Assembly: GCA_029978905.1 (NCBI GenBank)
Contig: JAPOIM010000004.1
Coordinates: forward strand, 1 to 64,000
Direction of reading: 5' to 3'
DNA from: Planctomycetota bacterium
Lineage (GTDB): Bacteria; Planctomycetota; Planctomycetia; Pirellulales; UBA1268
Length of the DNA: 64,000 nt
In this document: in pieces, positions 17,970-27,295 of the stretch
How the letters are laid out: each line of letters opens with the position of its first letter
How positions within the stretch are numbered: position 1 is the first letter of the stretch
The notes under the pieces: model-generated
Told to the model about the DNA's origin: nothing
The model's database searches: none
Seen by the model: the letters and a program-made list of their open reading frames with translations, nothing else
Translations under genes and position numbers: made by a program

Positions 17970-19901
17970 CTATTCAGTTGCGGGAGGTGGTGTCTGCAGG
18001 CTTGCTAAGAAGGCCACCATATCCCGCACCTCGTCTCGGCTAAAGACCTTGCGGATGTCGGCGGGCATGGGCGAGAGCCCAGTCACGCGAAGCTCGATGG
18101 CGTCTTTCTCAAGCACGACGGGTCCGTTCTCTGGATCGACCAGTTCGAGGGAGGTGTCGGTCTCTCGTTTCACGACGCCCGCGTGCTGTCGCCCGTCGTC
18201 CATGCTCACGAGCGTTGTCTCGAAGCCTTTGGCGATGACCCTGTTGGGGAGAATCAGCGACTCGAGCAGCTCTGCTCTGGTGCGCTTCGAGCCGATGTCC
18301 CGCAGATCTGGGCCGATGTCGCCGCCGGGGCCCGCGTCGCTCGCGCGGTGGCAACGGTGGCATGACGCTTCCACCTTTTCAAAGAAGAGACGCTGCCCGC
18401 GGGCGGCATCCCCTCCTTCCAGGCACGGTTGGTAGTACTCGGCGACCTCTTGATCCGAGGGCATGGGGCTCAGGGTGGCGGTGGCGCTTGCCTCGGCGGC
18501 GGGTTCGATCCGCACGATCTGAGCGTCGGCGTTGTCTTCCCAGCCGGTTCCAAATTCAATCACGTAGAGCGCGCCATCCGGGCCAATTTTCATGTCGATT
18601 GGCCTGGTGAGTTTGACCTCGGGGGCAAAGAGTTCGAGCTGTGGGGTGCCATCGTCGGCGACCTGAACGGCGAGAATCCAGCCTCGCTCCCACTCGTAGA
18701 TGAACTGCATGCCGTCGTAGTGGGCGGGCAGTTTGTGGTCGGAGTGGAGCCCTGGCTGGAAGTGGTAGGTGGGGCCCGCGCAGGCCGTGCGGCCACCACT
18801 CCCCACCAGCGGAAAGCGGACGGAAGGGGCGTAGGGATACCAAAGCCAGGCAGGCTGCCCGGGAGGCAGCTCACTGGGGCCGGTGTTGTTCTTTGAGAGA
18901 TTGACGGGGTGGGCGGGATCCTGCGGTCGCTCCGACTGCCCCGTGGCGAAGTCGAAGAGGCGATAGGGCTTGTTGTCGGCAATCAGGAATGGCCATCCAA
19001 AGTTGCCTGCCTCGCGGGTGCGGTTGATTTCGTCAAAGCCTGCGGGACCGCGGTCGGGGTTGAGCTCGCGGGCGTCGGGGCCGACTTCCCCCCAGCTGAG
19101 AAAACCGCTCTCCCGGTCGACGGCAATCCGAAAGGGATTGCGGCAGCCCATCACGAAGATCTCAGGTCGTGTGTCTGGCGTGCCTGGGGGGAAGAGATTG
19201 CCTTCAGGCACCGAATAGCCACCGGCGGGCTCGGGATGGATTCGCAGGATCTTGCCACGGAGATCGTTGGCGTTGCCTGAGCTGCGTGAGGCATCGAACG
19301 GGTAGCGGCCTTCACGGTCGTCGGTCGGATTGAAGCCGTCCGACTGAAACGGGTTGGTGTTGTCGCCCGTCGAGAGGTAGAGGTTGCCCTGAGCGTCGAA
19401 GGCGATCGACCCTGCCTCATGGCAGCAGACTTCGCGCTGCACGGGCACATCGAGAATGGCCACTTCGGTGGCGAGATCGAGCGTGTCGCCAACGAGGGTG
19501 AACCGGGAAAGTCGGTTGAGCGGTGCATCGCCGGCTGGCGAGTAGTAAAGATACACCCAACCCGTTTCGGCGAACTCCGGAGCCAAGGCCACCCCCAGCA
19601 CCCCAGCCTCCCAACTGCCGTGGTCTGGCCCTCCCTTGGTGTTGGGGCTGAGCTGGCCATGCACCTTGAGGGTGGCAGCCTCCACAGAGACCCCCGTGTC
19701 AGGCTTCCAGATCCTTATCCGGCCGAAACGCTCGATGAACAGCAGGCGGCCATCAGGAAGGGGCGCCAGTGCCATCGGATTGCTGCAGTCCTCTTCCAGC
19801 ACCACCTTGCGGAAGGCGTGCGCGGCGGGGGCTGCCGAGGCGATCGCCGGACCACTCAGGGCAAAGAGTCCGCAGGCAAAAAAGATCCAGCGGATGCTCA
19901 T
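17970..19901 (-). CDS. PQQ-dependent sugar dehydrogenase-like cytochrome
   Basis: A 643-residue secreted protein. The start at 19901 gives the signal peptide MSIRWIFFACGLFALSGPAIA; the longer frame runs into the upstream aldolase gene. The N-terminal two thirds is a glucose/sorbosone dehydrogenase propeller (MALAPLPDGRLLFIERFGRI, GGPDHGSWEAGVLGVALAPEF, DLRGKILRIHPEP). The C-terminal part is a c-type cytochrome with CHRCH near residue 514 followed by a planctomycete heme-binding module (GPDLRDIGSKRTRAELLESL). It would oxidise a sugar or alcohol in the periplasm and pass electrons to its own heme. Confidence 0.85.
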   Translation of the reverse strand: MSIRWIFFACGLFALSGPAIASAAPAAHAFRKVVLEEDCSNPMALAPLPDGRLLFIERFGRIRIWKPDTGVSVEAATLKVHGQLSPNTKGGPDHGSWEAGVLGVALAPEFAETGWVYLYYSPAGDAPLNRLSRFTLVGDTLDLATEVAILDVPVQREVCCHEAGSIAFDAQGNLYLSTGDNTNPFQSDGFNPTDDREGRYPFDASRSSGNANDLRGKILRIHPEPAGGYSVPEGNLFPPGTPDTRPEIFVMGCRNPFRIAVDRESGFLSWGEVGPDARELNPDRGPAGFDEINRTREAGNFGWPFLIADNKPYRLFDFATGQSERPQDPAHPVNLSKNNTGPSELPPGQPAWLWYPYAPSVRFPLVGSGGRTACAGPTYHFQPGLHSDHKLPAHYDGMQFIYEWERGWILAVQVADDGTPQLELFAPEVKLTRPIDMKIGPDGALYVIEFGTGWEDNADAQIVRIEPAAEASATATLSPMPSDQEVAEYYQPCLEGGDAARGQRLFFEKVEASCHRCHRASDAGPGGDIGPDLRDIGSKRTRAELLESLILPNRVIAKGFETTLVSMDDGRQHAGVVKRETDTSLELVDPENGPVVLEKDAIELRVTGLSPMPADIRKVFSRDEVRDMVAFLASLQTPPPATE

Positions 19902-19923
19902 GGGGTGTCTCCAACGAAAGGGT

Positions 19924-20874
19924 TCAGGCGATTGCTGAGCCTGGCGTGCACCCCAGTGAGGTGAGGATCTCTCGCACCTGCCCGCGGGGAGCATCTCCCA
20001 GGGCTGCAAACTCGCCTGCAAATGTCTCGCCGCAGAGGCCGAGCATCGCCACGGCGGTCTTGATGCCGACAATAAACGAGCCGGGCTGACCACCGAGGGC
20101 GTAGAGCGGTTGCAGCAGGTTGGCACGTTCGTGAAGGCTGGCCACGAGATCGTTTCGGCCTTCCACAAGTGCGTCGTACATCGCGGCGAAGAGTTGCGGA
20201 GCAATGTTGGCTCCACCGGGAATCGCGCCATCGCCGCCGCACGCATGCGCGGCGGGGAGAAACTCCTCCGGACCGACGAAGATTGCCCATTCCGGTCGCT
20301 CCGCACGTCCGATGGCAGTGAGCTGCTCAAACAGTGGGAGGTCAAAGGAACTGTCTTTGAAGCCGACGATGTTGGGGCACTGGCACAACCGCCGCATGGT
20401 CTCCGGCTCAATCGAAATCTTCACCATGGCGGGCATGTTGTAGAACAACATCGGCAGGGGCACCTTTGTCGCGAGCTGTTCGGCCCACTGGGCGAGTTGC
20501 GGCTGCGATATCGGAAAGTAGAAAGGCGCCGCCGCAACCACCGCGTCCGCACCAGCGTCGGCAGCATGCCCTGCAAGGGCCACGCTCTCCGCCACGCACG
20601 CGTCGGTGATCCCCACGAGCACCGGAATGCGACCAGCCACGAGTGCGGTGGTCCGCGAAATGAGCTCACGCTGGATGTTCGGCGAGAGCACGGGCCCCTC
20701 ACCGCAGCTCCCCAGGATGAAAAGCCCGTGCACGCCACCGTCAACGAGGTGCGAGACGAGTCGCTCCAGGGCATCCACGTCGAGGGTCAGGTCCTCAGTG
20801 AGAGGCGTGACCATTGGCGGAATAATCCCGTGGAAGCGGTCGCGTGGTGCTACGGAACGGGTGGCTGCGTTCAT
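19924..20874 (-). CDS. DapA-family aldolase
   Basis: A 316-residue dihydrodipicolinate synthase/N-acetylneuraminate lyase superfamily enzyme. The Schiff-base lysine is K173 in IVGFKDSS and the catalytic tyrosine is Y145 in MLFYNMP. The usual GTTGE phosphate/carboxylate loop reads GSCGE, so the substrate is probably not that of true DapA. The ATG overlaps the stop of the giant heme-protein gene by four bases, implying translational coupling. It ends 22 bases before the dehydrogenase gene. It likely splits or forms a 2-keto acid in a catabolic pathway. Confidence 0.88.
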   Translation of the reverse strand: MNAATRSVAPRDRFHGIIPPMVTPLTEDLTLDVDALERLVSHLVDGGVHGLFILGSCGEGPVLSPNIQRELISRTTALVAGRIPVLVGITDACVAESVALAGHAADAGADAVVAAAPFYFPISQPQLAQWAEQLATKVPLPMLFYNMPAMVKISIEPETMRRLCQCPNIVGFKDSSFDLPLFEQLTAIGRAERPEWAIFVGPEEFLPAAHACGGDGAIPGGANIAPQLFAAMYDALVEGRNDLVASLHERANLLQPLYALGGQPGSFIVGIKTAVAMLGLCGETFAGEFAALGDAPRGQVREILTSLGCTPGSAIA

Positions 20875-23800
20875 CGCGTTTCTTTCTGGGGCGTTTGGCT
20901 GAGTGCGGGTGAGTCCGCGGCGGCACTCGCCGAAGCAGGGGCCTCGGTTCGTGGGATCAGGTACAGGCAGTCGAGGCCGGCCATGTAGGCAGGCGTGGCC
21001 TTGGGGTTGATGCCCGTGATCGTGAGCGTGAGCGAGTGCGTGCCGGGTGTGAGATCAAACTCACCCAGCGAAAGAGGCGTCGCCTGAATCACTTGAGGGT
21101 CGTAGAGGTCGACCGGCCCTGCCGCGGAGCCGTCGTCGAAAGTCACGCTCACGGTGCCATAGTCGGGTGCCTTGGTCAGGATCGCGAAGACTTCATGCTT
21201 GCCCGATGCAGCCACGGGCACGTCGAGGATGACACGGTCACCCGGCTTGCCACCGGTCCACCAGAGGTGAGAAGTGCCACTCCAGCGACCAGCCTTAAAG
21301 TTGCCCATTGGCTGCGGGGCAACCTGCCCGGAGGCGTTGCCGCGGACCTTGAGGGTTTCGCCTTCGATCGCTCCGGCAATCCGCCCTTCAGCATTGAACG
21401 GAGGAGGGCCTTCGCCCGGCAGCGGAACCTGCGTTGGATGACGCAGGTAGGCAACAAGTGCCACCGCACTGGCCGGCTCGAGTTGGGTGAGCTGGTTTTC
21501 TGGCATCAGCGACTGCGTGGAGAGTTCGCGAATGTCGATGTCGTCTAGCGGTACCACGATTCGCTCGGTTGGCGTTTGAAGGGCGATGGACGTGGGGGTT
21601 TCAGCCACCACGATGCCACCGATCACGCGCCCATCATTCGTGACGACCTGTGTCATCTGGTAATCGCGGCCCACGAGCGCCGAGGGATCGAGCAGGTTGG
21701 AGAGGAGGTATTCCAGATCGCCACGATTGGAGCCGGTGAGCTCCGGGCCAATCTTCGCCCCCACGCCATGGAGCTGATGGCAGGTGCCACAGGTCTTGGC
21801 AAAGATTTCACGCCCGTGCGAAAGGTTGGCCTCGGCCAGTGCCTCCTTGCTGAGGGTGGTTCGCCACTTGGCAAACTCGGCCTCGCGATCGGCGGAGGTG
21901 GCTCGGATCGTGCCCCAGACTTCATTCAGCCGAGCCAGCACCGCCTTGTCGGCGGACTTGGCGAGCGAGCCGACCGTAAAGGCCGAGAGGTCGGTCCGCG
22001 GCAGCGTGCCAGCGTCGATGGCATCGAGGAGGTCAAGCGTCCACGCGGGGCGGGCAGTGAGGGTGGCGATCGCCGCCTGCTTGGCATCGTTTGCCAGGTG
22101 GTCGTACGCGGCGAGAACGGCCGACGGTGTGGCCTCATGCGGAATCGCGGCGAGGGCGGCAAGCGCCTTGGGGATCAGGGCGGCATGCCGTTCGGCATCG
22201 TCAAGAAGTTGATGCAGCACCGGAGGCAACTCCGCATCGCGAGAGGCGACCAAGGCGTCGAGGGCGGCGAGCCGCTCGTCGAGCGCCAGTTCGGTGTCGC
22301 GGACCTTCGCCCGTAGCGCCGGCCGCACGCGTGGGTCGCCAAAACGAGCGGCGATGTCGTCAGCCATGCGGCGGACCGCCTCGTCGCCGTCCTTTCGCAG
22401 GGTTTCGTAGCCATCCTCCCAGGCCTCGGGCATCGCCGCCCGACCACGGGCTTCGAGTGCGGCAATGACCTCGCCGAGCATCCAGACGCGTGACGCGGAG
22501 TCGGCAGCCGCAATCGCGTCGATCAGCGGGTCGGCAAAGGCCTGTTCGGCTGCGGCCCGTCGGATCAGAAAGCGTGACACCGTGGGAATGCGGCTTGAAG
22601 CCGCCAAGGCGAGTGCCCGCGCGGGATCGACCGGCACAAGCGGCTCAGCGGCATACCATTCCAGCAGCGGCAGGTTGTGGTCAGACGCATCTTCGGCGTG
22701 GCTCACGAGCGCGGTGAGGATTGCCCAGCGATCACCCACGGGCATGCGACCGGCGGCCGACGCGAGGAATCGCCTCACTACAGGAGAGGGGTCTTCGCTG
22801 GCAAGCTTTGCAAAAGCGGCCGCGAGGGCAGGGGAGAGTGTGGCCTCGCCTTCTGGCGAGAGAGACTCGCAGGCAAGCTGTACTCCCCAGCCACGAACGT
22901 GCGGGTGTTCGTCGGCGAGGAGGGCCAGCAGCTGCGCTTCGTCAAGACACCCTGCCACGTGCATCCCCCACACAATCCGGAGCCGCTTCTCTGCGGACGT
23001 CGCTTGGGAAAGCTTGGCCGTGAGCAACGCGGGTGTGCCGGCTTCGAGCCGGCCAGCCGCTGCCCGCTCGTGGAGCAGGCGGCGTGCATGACGCACAAAC
23101 CAGTCGTTGTCGTGAGCGAGCAGGTCGACCAGGGCTGCGTCGGAGAGCGGGCCGAGGTTGGCTGGGCCCTCGACCGTATGGCCATCGGTGCCGACGTAGG
23201 CGACCTTGAAGATGCGGCCATTGTCGCGATCGTGCTTCTCAAACTCGTTGTGGTGGCACTGATTCGCGTCGTACCAGTCGACGAAGGTCACCTGACCGTC
23301 CGGTCCATACTGCAGCGCGATGATCTGCGACCAGGTGTCGTTGGCAAACAGGAAGTCTGGCTCGCCGTCACCGACATAGCCCGAGCCCGCGGGCTCCAGG
23401 CGATCCATGTTCAGGCGGGCACCATGGATGTTGTTCATGAAGAGCTTGCCGCGATAACGATCGGGCCAGGCACCACCAAGGTAGACCATGGCACCGGAGT
23501 GGGCGTGCCCACCACCGATGGCATCGCTCTTCTCGCGGTCGGCCTGATTCCACTGACCACCGGTCCAGTGACGGTGGCGAGCGATCGTTTTGATGTCGTC
23601 GAAGCTCCACGGGTTGAAGTGCTGACCAGCCTGCCGCTGGTAACGGGCGTTTTGGATCATGTGGTAGAGGTGCGGGATTACGCAGGCCGTCTCAAACGCA
23701 TCGCCCACGTCGTTGAAATCCACGCCCCATGGGTTGCTCGTGCCCTCGGCAAAGATCTCAAACTCGTGCCGCACTGGGTGGTATCGCCAGATGGCGGCAT

Positions 23801-25643
23801 TGAGCCGGGTGCGGTCTTCGTCGGCACAGCCCGGCTTGCCCACATTGGAGTGGGTAAACACACCGTGGCAGCCGTAGAGCCAGCCATCAGGGCCCCAGGT
23901 GAACGCGTTGAGCGTTTCGTGGGTGTCTTGCCAGGCCCATCCGTCGAGCAGGATCTCCGGCTTGCCATCCGGCACGTCGTCGCCGTCGGCATCAGGGATG
24001 AACATCAGGTAGGGCGCCGCCCCCACCCACACACCGCCGAAGCCCACTTCGAGACCGCTGACGAGGTTCAGACCTTCGATGAAGACCGTCCGCTTGTCGA
24101 AGGCGTCGTCACCATCGGTGTCTTCAAAGATCAGGATGCGATCGCGGGCCTCTTCGTCGGGGAGTCGCACGGGATAGGAATAGGCTTCGGCCACCCACAG
24201 CCGCCCGCGATCGTCAAAAGCCATCGCGATCGGCTGCCGCACGTCGGGCTCGGCCGCGAGCAATTTGACCGTGAACCCAGGTGGCACGGTCATCGCGTCC
24301 GCAGCTTCCTGTGGAGCGAGGCCGTCGGCCATCGGCCTGCGCCGCCGTGGCTGCGCCGCTTCGTACACCTCCGCGGAGACTGCCTTCCGCGACTGCACGT
24401 GCACAAACGCGCCCTGCTTGTTGCCGACGACGATGTCGAGCAGGCCATCACCGGAGACATCCGCGGCCTTCACCTCCACACCCACGCCCGAGGCGTCGTC
24501 GACCAATTGAGGAACGAACTCCGCGGTGGTCTTGCCGGTCGTGGGGTCGGTGCTCCGCACGCAGCGGAACCAGTACACCACCGCAGGGGCATCGGGCTCC
24601 GGGTCGCCCTTGGGACCATGCGCCCAGTACCGCTTGCCGGTGATGATGTCGTCGAGGCCGTCACCATCGATGTCGGCCATGTCGATCGCATGGATCTGTG
24701 AGAACGCCACACGATACGGACTGTCGGAGAGGTTCTCGCCAGTAATCAGCTGCCGCTCAAAACTACGGCTGCCGTCTTGGCCGAGGACCTGGCGGTACCA
24801 GGCGAGCCCCCATCCATGGGCGGCAAGGCTCGTGATCACGTCGTTGAGACCATCGCCGTCGACATCGCGGACATACATCTGCGCCCCACCTGGGCCGGCG
24901 AACTCAAACGCATGCCGTTCCCACAGCGGATCGCCCTCAAGCGACTCAGGCTGCCGCCACCAGCCGCTCTTCTCCAGGATGTCCATGCGGCCATCGCCAT
25001 CGACGTCACCCACCCCTAGGCCGTGTGTGAACTTTTGCACGCCCACTTCCGGGCTGATGCGGGTGAAGGTCCAGCGATCGTGAGGGTTGTCGGTGGGGAT
25101 CGACGCGTAGCCATAGAAGCCGCCGACGGAGCACACGATTTCAGGGGAGCCGTCGCCGGTAATGTCGACCCACCGCGGCGATTCGTTGTCGATTACCTCG
25201 AGGGCCAGGTGACGCTGCCAATGCCCTGAGGCCGCGTCGGCGTGCCCTGGGTTCTCAAGCCACCAGCCCTGCTGACCTGGGAAACCGTAGAGCACCACGT
25301 CCTGATCGCCGTCTCGATCGACGTCGTGCACGTACTGAAAGAAGCAGTCGGAGTAGCCGTGGGGATCAAAGGGCTTTGGTTCGTAGAGTTCGTGGTGGGT
25401 GGTGAAGTCAGGGCCGGCATACCAGTAGGGGCCCGCGATGATGTCGGTGTGTCCATCACCGTTGAGATCGCCTGCGCCTGCACCTTCGCTGAAGAACTGG
25501 CTGCTCAGTCGCTGGGTGGTGAAGGAGACAAGTTCGCGGCCTTCGGCAGCGGAGGCCGCAGCCCCGCTCACCGCAGACGCACCGAGCACCATGACGACCG
25601 CCACCGTGAGCCAACGCTCGAGTTGCACGCGCATCGTTGCCAT
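20871..25643 (-). CDS. Giant FG-GAP / dehydrogenase / HEAT / heme protein
   Basis: A 1,590-residue secreted protein of the PVC type. The start at 25643 places a signal peptide (WLTVAVVMVLGASAVSG) at the N-terminus. Domains in order: about seven FG-GAP/VCBS calcium-type repeats (GDLNGDGHTDIIAG and variants, about 45-430), a membrane-bound dehydrogenase-like propeller starting at VPPGFTVKLLAAEPD, a HEAT-like helical region, a cytochrome module with CGTCH near residue 1284 (CGTCHQLHGVGAKIGPELTG), and a C-terminal beta-sandwich resembling a carbohydrate-binding module. It probably oxidises or binds a sugar-like polymer. It overlaps the aldolase gene by four bases. Confidence 0.85.
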   Translation of the reverse strand: MATMRVQLERWLTVAVVMVLGASAVSGAAASAAEGRELVSFTTQRLSSQFFSEGAGAGDLNGDGHTDIIAGPYWYAGPDFTTHHELYEPKPFDPHGYSDCFFQYVHDVDRDGDQDVVLYGFPGQQGWWLENPGHADAASGHWQRHLALEVIDNESPRWVDITGDGSPEIVCSVGGFYGYASIPTDNPHDRWTFTRISPEVGVQKFTHGLGVGDVDGDGRMDILEKSGWWRQPESLEGDPLWERHAFEFAGPGGAQMYVRDVDGDGLNDVITSLAAHGWGLAWYRQVLGQDGSRSFERQLITGENLSDSPYRVAFSQIHAIDMADIDGDGLDDIITGKRYWAHGPKGDPEPDAPAVVYWFRCVRSTDPTTGKTTAEFVPQLVDDASGVGVEVKAADVSGDGLLDIVVGNKQGAFVHVQSRKAVSAEVYEAAQPRRRRPMADGLAPQEAADAMTVPPGFTVKLLAAEPDVRQPIAMAFDDRGRLWVAEAYSYPVRLPDEEARDRILIFEDTDGDDAFDKRTVFIEGLNLVSGLEVGFGGVWVGAAPYLMFIPDADGDDVPDGKPEILLDGWAWQDTHETLNAFTWGPDGWLYGCHGVFTHSNVGKPGCADEDRTRLNAAIWRYHPVRHEFEIFAEGTSNPWGVDFNDVGDAFETACVIPHLYHMIQNARYQRQAGQHFNPWSFDDIKTIARHRHWTGGQWNQADREKSDAIGGGHAHSGAMVYLGGAWPDRYRGKLFMNNIHGARLNMDRLEPAGSGYVGDGEPDFLFANDTWSQIIALQYGPDGQVTFVDWYDANQCHHNEFEKHDRDNGRIFKVAYVGTDGHTVEGPANLGPLSDAALVDLLAHDNDWFVRHARRLLHERAAAGRLEAGTPALLTAKLSQATSAEKRLRIVWGMHVAGCLDEAQLLALLADEHPHVRGWGVQLACESLSPEGEATLSPALAAAFAKLASEDPSPVVRRFLASAAGRMPVGDRWAILTALVSHAEDASDHNLPLLEWYAAEPLVPVDPARALALAASSRIPTVSRFLIRRAAAEQAFADPLIDAIAAADSASRVWMLGEVIAALEARGRAAMPEAWEDGYETLRKDGDEAVRRMADDIAARFGDPRVRPALRAKVRDTELALDERLAALDALVASRDAELPPVLHQLLDDAERHAALIPKALAALAAIPHEATPSAVLAAYDHLANDAKQAAIATLTARPAWTLDLLDAIDAGTLPRTDLSAFTVGSLAKSADKAVLARLNEVWGTIRATSADREAEFAKWRTTLSKEALAEANLSHGREIFAKTCGTCHQLHGVGAKIGPELTGSNRGDLEYLLSNLLDPSALVGRDYQMTQVVTNDGRVIGGIVVAETPTSIALQTPTERIVVPLDDIDIRELSTQSLMPENQLTQLEPASAVALVAYLRHPTQVPLPGEGPPPFNAEGRIAGAIEGETLKVRGNASGQVAPQPMGNFKAGRWSGTSHLWWTGGKPGDRVILDVPVAASGKHEVFAILTKAPDYGTVSVTFDDGSAAGPVDLYDPQVIQATPLSLGEFDLTPGTHSLTLTITGINPKATPAYMAGLDCLYLIPRTEAPASASAAADSPALSQTPQKETR

Positions 25644-25760
25644 ACCAGCACACTCCAAGAAATCAGGATGCAGGTTCTCCCACCGCAAGCGGCCAGTATC
25701 CCCGAAGGACCGGCCGGTTACCAACGGGGGGAGAGATCTTGCGGGTGCGAGAAGGGTGCT

Positions 25761-27146
25761 TCACTCCCCGTCGGCCGCGATGCAGTAGAGCGTGTCGACG
25801 GTGCGGAGGTAGATGCGGCCGTCGGCGATGGCAGGGGTGCCCCAGGCCTGCTGCTCCAGTGTGTTGACGGCGACGATCTCGAGCGTGTCCCCCGAGCCAT
25901 CGAGCACATGCGTGTTGCCATTGGCATCGAGGGCAAAGACATGCTTTCCGTCGGTCCAGGGCGAGGCCCAAAACGCGGTCGCTTCTGGCACGCGGCTCTT
26001 GTATTCCAATCGCCCGGTTTCGGCGTCGACGCAGTGCACGATGCCACGCTGTCGCTCGAAGAAATAAAGATTTCCACCGCAGAGCGTGGGGGAAGCCATC
26101 TGGATTCCCGAGTCATCCATCCGCCACGCGACAAACTCCCCATGCATGCTGTTGTTGGGAGGGGAGATGTCGCCGCTGCCTCCAGGCGTGATCGCGTAGA
26201 GCCGCCCACCGCCGTCGTCGTCGCCGCCGCGGTTGCGGAGTTCGTTCCCTACAAACAGTCGGTCGCCGATGGCCACGGGTGTGGCCGAAGACCGGCCCTT
26301 GTTCATGTCGAGTTGCCAGAGCAACTCCCCAGTAGCCGGATCGTACGACCGGTAGACCATACCGCCGACGATCAGTTCCTTTCGCAGGGAGTTCTTCCAC
26401 ACGAAGGGGCTGCTGTACTGCGAGAGTTCGTCACGGTTTACACGCCAAACCTCATCGCCTGAGGCCGCATCGAGGGCCACGAGAAACGACTGCTGCTGAT
26501 TGTCGATCTGGAGGAACAGTCGATCGTCGAGCAGCACCGGCGAACTCGCCGTGCCCCAGTCGGCCCGCATCTCATAGGTGCCGAGATCCTTTTGCCACAG
26601 GATGCGGCCGTCCATGTCGAGACAGTGGACGCCGTTCATACCGAAATAGGCATAGATCCGTTTGCCATCGGTGACCGGGGTTTCGGTGGCGTAGGTGTTG
26701 GTGCTGTGCCGCGGCATGGGCGGCTTGCCCTCTTTCACGGTGGTCGTCCACAGCACGCGCCCGCTGTCCGCATCGAGGCACTGCACGCGATAGCGATAGA
26801 CCACGTTGACGAGATCGTCTCGGTCGCGACCGTAGCCGCCGTCGTTGGATTCCGGTCGGGTCGCGGCTTCCGCGTTCGGATCGGCGGGAACCGCGGCGGT
26901 CAGGTACACGCGACCATCCCACACGATCGGCTGCGACCAGCCTTCCCCTTCGAGAGGCAGCTTCCAGCGGATGTTGGTCGGGGAGCCGTCGGCGTCGGAC
27001 CAGCGCGTTGGCAGCGGCGAGGACGTGACGGCGTTGGCCTGTTCTCCACGAAACTGTGGGTAGTTTTCGGCGAGGGCGACGGACGTCACGGCGACGAGGA
27101 GGAGTGCTGACAGGATTCCGGGCCAGAAGGTGCTGGTGTGTTTCAT
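25761..27146 (-). CDS. Secreted PQQ-binding-like beta-propeller protein
   Basis: A 461-residue exported propeller. The start at 27146 gives the signal peptide MKHTSTFWPGILSALLLVAV; the longer frame adds 126 residues without homology. The opening NYPQFRGEQANAV and the repeated blades (VHCLDMDGRILWQKDLG, LYAITPGG) are typical of planctomycete PQQ-like proteins. It stands 117 bases upstream of the giant heme-protein gene on the same strand, so it may lead that operon or have its own transcript. No substrate is evident. Confidence 0.83.
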   Translation of the reverse strand: MKHTSTFWPGILSALLLVAVTSVALAENYPQFRGEQANAVTSSPLPTRWSDADGSPTNIRWKLPLEGEGWSQPIVWDGRVYLTAAVPADPNAEAATRPESNDGGYGRDRDDLVNVVYRYRVQCLDADSGRVLWTTTVKEGKPPMPRHSTNTYATETPVTDGKRIYAYFGMNGVHCLDMDGRILWQKDLGTYEMRADWGTASSPVLLDDRLFLQIDNQQQSFLVALDAASGDEVWRVNRDELSQYSSPFVWKNSLRKELIVGGMVYRSYDPATGELLWQLDMNKGRSSATPVAIGDRLFVGNELRNRGGDDDGGGRLYAITPGGSGDISPPNNSMHGEFVAWRMDDSGIQMASPTLCGGNLYFFERQRGIVHCVDAETGRLEYKSRVPEATAFWASPWTDGKHVFALDANGNTHVLDGSGDTLEIVAVNTLEQQAWGTPAIADGRIYLRTVDTLYCIAADGE

Positions 27147-27295
27147 CTCACTGCCTTGGGGCGTGTTGCTGTCTGGAGGGGATCGTGAGGATGCGGTTGC
27201 GGCTTTTGACGTTTGACGGCGCAGCCAGCCCATCCCCGGTGGTATCGTATGGATTCGGGGACGGGATGACATCACCACGCTCGGAGAAAACACCC

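Noticed and set aside
22677-24701. 674-codon open frame on the plus strand opposite the giant heme protein
   Set aside because: It is the antisense shadow of a high-GC gene; its translation has no domain, signal or family motif, while the minus-strand frame has many.
25242-26462. 406-codon plus-strand frame spanning two minus-strand genes
   Set aside because: It crosses the gap between the PQQ propeller and giant heme-protein genes as their complement and has no recognisable feature.
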